57,906 nt of DNA. Source: Bacteroidia bacterium (GTDB taxonomy: Bacteria; Bacteroidota; Bacteroidia; CAIKAF01). The notes beneath the pieces were generated by a model. It worked only from the letters and a program-made list of their open reading frames with translations, ran no database searches and was not told the DNA's origin. Each line of letters opens with the position of its first letter. Position 1 is the stretch's first letter. The stretch is taken from positions 1-57,906 of the forward strand of contig JACVCJ010000024.1 in assembly GCA_016742095.1 (NCBI GenBank), in the 5' to 3' direction. The translations under genes were made by a program, and so were the position numbers. Shown one piece after another: positions 52,561-57,906 of the stretch.

Positions 52561-53220
52561 TCAGATCTTTACGGCACGAAGCAGGACCCTGTCCTTTTCC
52601 AGCGTCTCCTGTAAAATGCTGAATGTCTCTTCTTTTTCGTATATGCGTTCCTGTACACGGAAGCCGTTCTTCTCCAGGAGTTCTATGCCATCTTCCATGT
52701 TGTAGAGACGAAATTCCCCGAAGCCTGTAAAAGGTAGCTTCTCCATGAAATTGCGGCTGCGGAAGGCCAGCAGGAAGCTGCCTCCGGGTTTTAGTACGCG
52801 CTGTATCCCGGCGAGCTGGGCCTGCGGATCTGCCCAGAAATAAAGTGTGTTCACGGTAAATACCCGGTCAAAAGTGTTGTCGGGCCAGGGAAGCAAGAGG
52901 CCTTCTCCCTGTACAAAACGTACCCGGCCTGCCTGTACTTCGGCGGCGTTCAGTTCGCCGGCCAGTACCGTCATGGTCTCGGAAATATCGATGCCTTCGT
53001 AAAAAAGCGCTGTGGCTTTGGCCAGCAGGTACGGAACGTGTGCGCCGCTGCCCTGGCCGATCTCCAGGATATGCTCTTCATCACAGCATTGCAGCAGATC
53101 GATCGCCCGCCGTGTCATTTCGCCGTTGTTGGTGTGCATTTCCTGTCCGGTACGTATGCCGTCTTCGCCTTCCGGGTGCGATAACTGGGCCGCAATCTGC
53201 CTGAGACCGGTAAAATCCAT
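52561..53220 (-). CDS. Class I SAM-dependent methyltransferase
   Basis: A 219-residue methyltransferase. The start at 53220 (MDFTGLRQIAAQLSHP) follows the upstream stop by 11 bases. The SAM-binding motif I is ILEIGQGSGAHVPYLL, motif II the acidic FYEGIDIS, and the later FDRVFTVNTLYFW and RVLKPGG elements are typical of the Ubi/COQ5-like class. The substrate is not identifiable. It is probably cotranscribed with the DoxX-like gene upstream. Confidence 0.88.
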   Translation of the reverse strand: MDFTGLRQIAAQLSHPEGEDGIRTGQEMHTNNGEMTRRAIDLLQCCDEEHILEIGQGSGAHVPYLLAKATALFYEGIDISETMTVLAGELNAAEVQAGRVRFVQGEGLLLPWPDNTFDRVFTVNTLYFWADPQAQLAGIQRVLKPGGSFLLAFRSRNFMEKLPFTGFGEFRLYNMEDGIELLEKNGFRVQERIYEKEETFSILQETLEKDRVLLRAVKI

Positions 53221-53231
53221 GTGTATACGTT

Positions 53232-53699
53232 TTATGCGGATTTTTCCTGTTTGCCCCAGAGTCCGCGGGCAATGCGGCGTGCATACCACAGGATCAGCAC
53301 TACATTGGCGCCCAGCAGGATACCGGTTTCTACGTTCTCGTGCATACGGTTGTCCATGAACACGTGTATAAAAAAGATATTAAAGATGATCGGTAACAGC
53401 AGCAGCAGACCGCTGAGCCTTGTTTTGGGCAGGATCATCAGGGCCGCGGCCAGCAACTGGAAAACCCCGATCATTTTCAGGAAGCCGGACTGGCGCATGG
53501 TATTCATGGTAAGATTATAACCCAGGGGCGGGGCATAGGATTCGGCCACCACGATCTGTTCCGTCAGGATGTCTTTATCGATGGGGCGCAGCGGTTTCGG
53601 ACTGAATTTTTTTATGCCGGCGTTCAGGAAAAAGGCGGCCAGTACCAGGGTGCCGAGGGCGTGGATGTAGCTGAGGATGCGTGTTATTTTCGGATTCAT
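53232..53699 (-). CDS. DoxX-like membrane protein
   Basis: A 155-residue protein with four hydrophobic segments, starting at 53699 (MNPKITRILSYIH) where a -7 element lies 24 bases upstream. The pattern NAGIKKFSP and the later FLKMIGVFQLLAAALMIL and PIIFNIFFIHV segments fit the DoxX/SURF4-like superfamily. Such proteins have been linked to thiol or redox homeostasis, but function here is unknown. It is followed 11 bases later by the methyltransferase gene. Confidence 0.72.
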   Translation of the reverse strand: MNPKITRILSYIHALGTLVLAAFFLNAGIKKFSPKPLRPIDKDILTEQIVVAESYAPPLGYNLTMNTMRQSGFLKMIGVFQLLAAALMILPKTRLSGLLLLLPIIFNIFFIHVFMDNRMHENVETGILLGANVVLILWYARRIARGLWGKQEKSA

Positions 53700-53723
53700 T
53701 GTGATGTGTATTGTTTCAGGTGA

Positions 53724-53731
53724 CAAACCTA
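53724..53731 (-). promoter_or_regulatory. -7 promoter element of the DoxX-methyltransferase pair
   Basis: The minus strand reads TAGGTTTG, a perfect TAnnTTTG, 24 bases before ATG 53699. A -33 TTTG at the expected distance is not evident. Confidence 0.5.
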
Positions 53732-53788
53732 CACAGGAATACTGCATTTTACTCCGCCGTTTTGCGGGATACATTAGGTATTTTGTGA

Positions 53789-55912
53789 TCAGCGTACCAG
53801 GGTCAGGTGCCCGTTCAGGAAGATCTGTTTGCCGGCACTGTCGCTGAGGCGGAGTACATAAAAATAGGTGCCGCCGGGGGCTTCTCCGCCCTGCATGCTG
53901 CCGTCCCAGCCGCTGAGCAGGTCTTCTGATTCGAACAACAGCTGTCCCCAGCGGTTGCGTATCTGCATCAGGGCCGCCGGTATGCCCGGTTTGTTGATGA
54001 AGAATACATCGTTCTTGCCGTCGTTATTGGGGCTGAAGATATTCGGCACTTCTATGTCGATGACCTGTACTTCGGCCCAGGCCGTATCGATACAGCCCGA
54101 ATCTCCGGAGGCCACCAGCATCACGGGGTAAATACCTTCGGCGCTGTAGCTGTGCTGCGGGTTTTCGGAGCCGGATGTTGTCCCGTCCCCGAAGTTCCAG
54201 TACCAGGTATCGGCAAACTGGCTGTGGTTGCTGAAACTGATGAGCGGACTGCTTAAAAAGGCGGTCTGCGGACTTGCCTCAAACGCCGCTTCAGCGCCCT
54301 GCCATACCAGGATGGGCGCCGTATATACCGAACTGCATCCCGCAGCGCTTACCGCACTGAGGCTGATGGTATAATTCCCGGGGGAAACATAACTGTGGGT
54401 GACCGTAGAGCCTTGTTGCAGGGCGGATCCGTCCCCGAAATCCCACACCACCTGGGCAACCGTTCCGGAAAAAGTACCGCTGAAGCTGAGCGGATAGCCG
54501 CTGCAGGTGCTCTGAACCGGACTGAAAGAGGCTGTCAGGCCCGGGAGTATATCTATGGTCTGTACAGCCGTATCACTGCATCCGGCCGCATTTTGTGTGA
54601 TGAGCGTTACCGTGTAACTGCCGCTTTGCGTATAGGTATGCACCGCATCTTCGGTCTGGGCCTGGTTGGCATTGCCGGAGGCGGGATCTCCGAAGTTCCA
54701 GCTGAAAAGGACCGGGTTTCCGCCCGATGTATTGTCAAAGGTTACAGCCGAATTTTCGCACAGGGCAGATGTAACGTTAAACGCAGCAAGACTTTCCGAA
54801 GCTACCTGTACGGCCTGCGTGAGTGTGTCTGAGCACCCTGCGGCGTTCTGTACAATAAGCGTTACGTTAAAAGTACCCGTATCGCTGAAAATATGCGCAG
54901 GATGCATATCCGCAGACTGGTTTGCCACACCCGAAGCGGGGTCTCCGAAATTCCAGCTCCAGCTGCTGACCGTGCTTTGTCCGCCCGAAGATCCATCGGT
55001 GAACAATACCTGGCTGCATCCGCCGGGCATATACGAAAATGCGGCCTGCATCTCTATTTCTTTTAGTATATAGGTTATAGTGGCGGAACAACCGTTGAAG
55101 GAGCCGAGTGTGCAGCTGAACTGATCGCCGTCGGCCGGCTGGTTCACCGTTTTGTTCTGTGTGCTTTCTCCGGTATTCCAGCTGTAGTTCCTGAAACGTG
55201 GCGGAGCCGTGATCACCGTACTGGCGGCGTTCTTGCAGAAATAAACGGTATCTGTGGGAGCACGCGTAGTGGCATAGGTATAGGCATAACTCCCGTGATC
55301 GCCCGTATAGCAGTCCAGGGCTTCCATTTCGAGCCGCAGGGTCTGTCCCATAAAAGGCGTAAGATCCACTGCGATAGCATTCCAGGGCAGGTAGGCCACA
55401 CTGCCGCAGGCACCGAGCAGGTTGCCGTAAGGGCCGTCTTTGTACATCTCATACTGACCGCAGGTCCCGCTGAAAACAGGTACGCCCGAGGTATCGGTAA
55501 GTCTTGCCCTGAAAATGCCGTTATTGGTGCCTCCGTGACTGGCATTCAGTACCGTGGCAATTTCGTAGAGTAATATGGGCCTGGCCGGATCGGGAGTGAT
55601 CGTATAACTCATTTTTTTAGCGGAAGGATTGCCATAACCGCCACCGCCCGTGGCTCCCAGGCGTCCGGTCTGGGTCACTCCCGGAGGTATGCGCGGTATC
55701 TGCTGGCAGGCGTTGAAATCATTGGAAACCGTGCTGATGACCGTGAAATTGTTGGCATTGACCTGCCCCGGCTGCGTGCAGCAGGAAGCCCGCGGACCGG
55801 TATATACGTTCCAGTTGCTGAAATTGAGCATCGAAAAGTCGATATTGGGATTCTGTGCCTGCAACAGGGTGCAGCAGAAGAACAGGAGCCCGGGTATTCT
55901 CTTTATCATCAT
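53789..55912 (-). CDS. Secreted multi-PKD protein with T9SS type B (gliding-associated) C-terminal domain
   Basis: A 707-residue protein starting at the first of two adjacent ATGs, 55912 or 55909, each followed by a signal peptide (KRIPGLLFFCCTLLQAQ). An N-terminal region rich in Cys and Gly (about residues 20-230) is followed by about four PKD domains, each with a W-x-F/FGD element such as WSWNFGDPAS and WDFGDGS and a final HxYxxxGxY strand. The last 85 residues are the T9SS type B sorting domain (IFSPNNDGKNDVFFI). The protein is exported across the outer membrane, probably as an adhesin or extracellular-matrix component. It follows the partial secreted gene by 79 bases. Confidence 0.88.
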   Translation of the reverse strand: MMIKRIPGLLFFCCTLLQAQNPNIDFSMLNFSNWNVYTGPRASCCTQPGQVNANNFTVISTVSNDFNACQQIPRIPPGVTQTGRLGATGGGGYGNPSAKKMSYTITPDPARPILLYEIATVLNASHGGTNNGIFRARLTDTSGVPVFSGTCGQYEMYKDGPYGNLLGACGSVAYLPWNAIAVDLTPFMGQTLRLEMEALDCYTGDHGSYAYTYATTRAPTDTVYFCKNAASTVITAPPRFRNYSWNTGESTQNKTVNQPADGDQFSCTLGSFNGCSATITYILKEIEMQAAFSYMPGGCSQVLFTDGSSGGQSTVSSWSWNFGDPASGVANQSADMHPAHIFSDTGTFNVTLIVQNAAGCSDTLTQAVQVASESLAAFNVTSALCENSAVTFDNTSGGNPVLFSWNFGDPASGNANQAQTEDAVHTYTQSGSYTVTLITQNAAGCSDTAVQTIDILPGLTASFSPVQSTCSGYPLSFSGTFSGTVAQVVWDFGDGSALQQGSTVTHSYVSPGNYTISLSAVSAAGCSSVYTAPILVWQGAEAAFEASPQTAFLSSPLISFSNHSQFADTWYWNFGDGTTSGSENPQHSYSAEGIYPVMLVASGDSGCIDTAWAEVQVIDIEVPNIFSPNNDGKNDVFFINKPGIPAALMQIRNRWGQLLFESEDLLSGWDGSMQGGEAPGGTYFYVLRLSDSAGKQIFLNGHLTLVR

Positions 55913-55991
55913 GGTCTTTAACTTATAATTCCGGCACCCGTTTGCTGCGGATGCCGGAGTATACATAAGAAGGTGTATGGTTTCGGAGGGA

Positions 55992-57906
55992 TCACTGTTT
56001 TATAAAGCGGAAACTTTCTGTACGTTCGTTTTCAAGTTCAACCTGCAACAGGTACACGCCGGGCGCCAGGTCTGAAACGCGGAGTGTGACGCTGCCTGAA
56101 AGCGCTGTCGTATGCCTGCGCAGTAAACGGCCTTCTGCCGAATACAGGCTGATACCACGCAGGGGAATGTTACTTTTTGTATATACATTAAGTTCGTCCG
56201 CTGCCGGTACGGGAAATATCCGTACGCTGAATTCTTCGGCCGGTTCCAGGCCGGTCTGGCTGTATACGTAGGCTGCGGATAAGCGGCTGCAACCCTGCGC
56301 ATCGGTCACTTCTACGGTATAACTGCCGTTCTGTGTGATGGTCCAGGTCTGGCCGGTACCGCCGTTCAGGGGATCGCCGTCCAGGTACCACTGGTAAGCG
56401 CTGAAGCTGCCCGTGGAAAGCTGGCTGCCGCTGATGCTGATCTGCGGGTCGGGCAGGGGAAGTATGCTGAGCGTAAGCTGTACAATACTGTCGCAGCCTG
56501 CGGCCGTCTGCAGGGTATGTGTGTATATGCCTGCCGCGCTGAGCTGTGTACCGAAAAAATCGTAACTGTCGCCGCTGCATATACTGTCGCTGCTCAGGCT
56601 GAGCGGGGCGGGAGTAACACTCAGCTGAAGAATACGTACACTGTCGCGGTCGCCCAGTTGCAGGGTATCGCTGTATACGCCGGCATCGGTAAGCAGTGTG
56701 CCGTTAAAGTCGAACGCTGAACCTTCGCAGATGGTATCGCTGAGCAGGCCGTCGGTACAGGTGAGGGACGACTGACGGAGCTTTACCACCCAGAAATCGC
56801 CGGAGCCGTGGTTATCGCTGATGCCGCCGCCCGCTGCTCCGCCTGCGGCAACAAGACCGCCGTCGCTGCTGCGTGTAATGCTGTAGGCATAATCGGCACC
56901 GCTGCTGCCCAGGGTCTTCTGCCAGCTGATCTGTCCGCTGTTGTCCAGCTTCACAAGCCAGAGGTCGGTACTGCCGTTGTTGCCACTTACATCCTGGTCG
57001 TTAGAGCCGGAAGAGAGGGCCAGCACATAACCGCTGTTATCCGGGCTGATGGTATAGCCGTAACCGTAATCGGCGCCGCTGCCACCCAGTATTTTCTGCC
57101 ACAGGATATTGCCCGTGGCGTCCAGTTTCAGCACCCAGGCATCGGTGTTCCCGTAACGGGTGATCCCCGCCAGGGTACCATCCGTAGAGGCCGAAGCGGC
57201 CTGTCCCGAAACGATGAATTCACCGCTGCCGGTCTCCTGTATGCCATAGAAACGGTCTGCACCCGTTCCGCCCAGTAGTTTTTGCCAGGCCAGGGAGCCA
57301 TCGCTGTTCAGTTTAAGTATAAAACCGTCTTCGCCACCGGCACCGGGTACCGGCCGGGGTGTGGAACCGAGCGAGCCGGCCGAGGCATTGTAATTTGAAT
57401 ATCCCGCAGCAATAAAGCCGCCGTCTGCTGTCTCGGAAATGGAATACAGGTATTCGGTACCACCACCGCCGTAAACGGTCTGCCAGAGAATGCTGCCGTC
57501 CGCGGCCAGGCGGGCCGCATAGGCATCCTGTCCGCCATTGGTGCTGATGCCGCTGAGCGTTCCGTTCGCAGACGAGGAAGTACCGGCCAGTATGTATCCG
57601 CCGGCAGAAACGGGTTCAATGCTGTAGGAGTAATCTACGCCGGACCCGCCCAGCAGTTGCTGCCACTGTATCTGTCCCGCTGCGTCCAGTTTCATTACCC
57701 ATATGTCGTATCCGCCGCCGCCGGGAATGGGGCGCAGCGCCGGGTTTACATCACCCGCAGTGGCATTGTAGGCCGATGTCCCGCACACGATAAAGCCTCC
57801 GTCGGGAGTCTGGCGTGCGGCGTAGCCGTAGTCGATGCCGTTGCCGCCCAGGGTACGGGTCCAGAGTGTATCGCCCTGGGCATTGATGCGTACCAGCCAG
57901 TAGTCG
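55992..57906 (-). CDS. Large secreted repeat protein with T9SS type A sorting domain (5' end beyond window)
   Basis: The frame is open to the window edge at 57906, so the start lies outside; an internal GTG near 57788 is not a real start. The visible 637 codons contain about six repeats of 55-65 residues. Each has a WLVKLDNSG-type strand, a WQKxLGGSGADY element and a GGxxxxGxS turn, which suggests a beta-propeller. Two short SIC-type modules (DSICSGDSYDFFGT and a similar unit) follow, then a T9SS type A sorting domain (RIFPVPAADELNVYT, then GVYLLQVELE). It is probably a surface adhesin or glycan-binding protein. Confidence 0.85.
   Translation of the reverse strand, partial: DYWLVRINAQGDTLWTRTLGGNGIDYGYAARQTPDGGFIVCGTSAYNATAGDVNPALRPIPGGGGYDIWVMKLDAAGQIQWQQLLGGSGVDYSYSIEPVSAGGYILAGTSSSANGTLSGISTNGGQDAYAARLAADGSILWQTVYGGGGTEYLYSISETADGGFIAAGYSNYNASAGSLGSTPRPVPGAGGEDGFILKLNSDGSLAWQKLLGGTGADRFYGIQETGSGEFIVSGQAASASTDGTLAGITRYGNTDAWVLKLDATGNILWQKILGGSGADYGYGYTISPDNSGYVLALSSGSNDQDVSGNNGSTDLWLVKLDNSGQISWQKTLGSSGADYAYSITRSSDGGLVAAGGAAGGGISDNHGSGDFWVVKLRQSSLTCTDGLLSDTICEGSAFDFNGTLLTDAGVYSDTLQLGDRDSVRILQLSVTPAPLSLSSDSICSGDSYDFFGTQLSAAGIYTHTLQTAAGCDSIVQLTLSILPLPDPQISISGSQLSTGSFSAYQWYLDGDPLNGGTGQTWTITQNGSYTVEVTDAQGCSRLSAAYVYSQTGLEPAEEFSVRIFPVPAADELNVYTKSNIPLRGISLYSAEGRLLRRHTTALSGSVTLRVSDLAPGVYLLQVELENERTESFRFIKQ

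Noticed and set aside
55930-55958. Hairpin TCCGGCA...TGCCGGA between the two large secreted genes
   Set aside because: There is a 7-bp stem but no T tract on either side, so it is not a confident terminator or regulator.
1-57906. tRNA, rRNA, insertion sequence, prophage or integrase
   Set aside because: No cloverleaf-forming gap, transposase motif or phage gene was recognised anywhere; the longest gaps hold promoters and terminators only.

Overview
The window reads as a chromosomal segment of a Bacteroidota bacterium, probably Chitinophagales/Sphingobacteriales-like. The evidence is T9SS type A and type B sorting domains on secreted proteins, promoters of the TTTG / TAnnTTTG class, weak Shine-Dalgarno signals, a Rho protein with a long disordered insert, an rpmG-DUF4295-ftsY block, and Bacteroidota-style TlpA/DUF4369 thioredoxins. 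Coding density is very high. No gap without a gene exceeds about 260 bases; the largest is the rho leader (39864-40115). I saw no tRNA, rRNA, insertion sequence, prophage or CRISPR array.

Layout. (1) 1-4917, minus strand: a tightly overlapping operon encoding a helical protein, a MoxR-type AAA+ ATPase, a bpX0-like protein, a large vWA/beta-propeller-like protein, and the first 45 codons of a further component cut by the window edge. This is a MoxR-vWA-beta-propeller ('bpX') ternary system, a predicted NTP-dependent conflict or remodelling machine with no known function, and it is the most interesting locus here. (2) 5033-9159: an HD hydrolase and a lipoprotein, a repeat-containing T9SS cargo, and a secreted TonB_C-vWA fusion. 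(3) 9275-13524, plus strand: an envelope operon of M1 peptidase, CPBP membrane protease, and a 5'-nucleotidase split into two genes. (4) 13661-19134: dnaA with a DnaA box upstream, a His-rich secreted protein, a lipoprotein, a DUF1295 membrane enzyme and a TlpA-like thioredoxin. (5) 19229-29293: the AddA and AddB-like recombination proteins with an M14 peptidase, divergent from holA, an EVE-domain gene and a fatty-acid-hydroxylase-like gene. (6) 29425-32103: an APC permease, an esterase lipoprotein and a small orphan protein.

(7) 32220-39863, minus strand: one probable operon with Ppx/GppA phosphatase, an NtrC-type regulator lacking its DNA-binding domain, a GT4 glycosyltransferase, a formyltransferase/beta-propeller fusion, a polysaccharide flippase and HMG-CoA synthase. 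It looks like a surface-glycan module with embedded signalling genes. (8) 40116-46274, plus strand: rho, an outer-membrane barrel, rpmG, DUF4295, ftsY, gatB and a DinB-fold gene; mostly housekeeping. (9) 46316-57906: a TlpA lipoprotein, a 996-residue M1 peptidase with a barrel-like C-terminus, a membrane-anchored patatin, a DoxX-like protein with a methyltransferase, and two very large T9SS-secreted proteins, the last running off the window edge.

Functional assignments come from motifs and family knowledge only; no search was run. Start sites were moved inward from the longest open frame where a signal peptide, stop/start overlap or promoter position argued for it.
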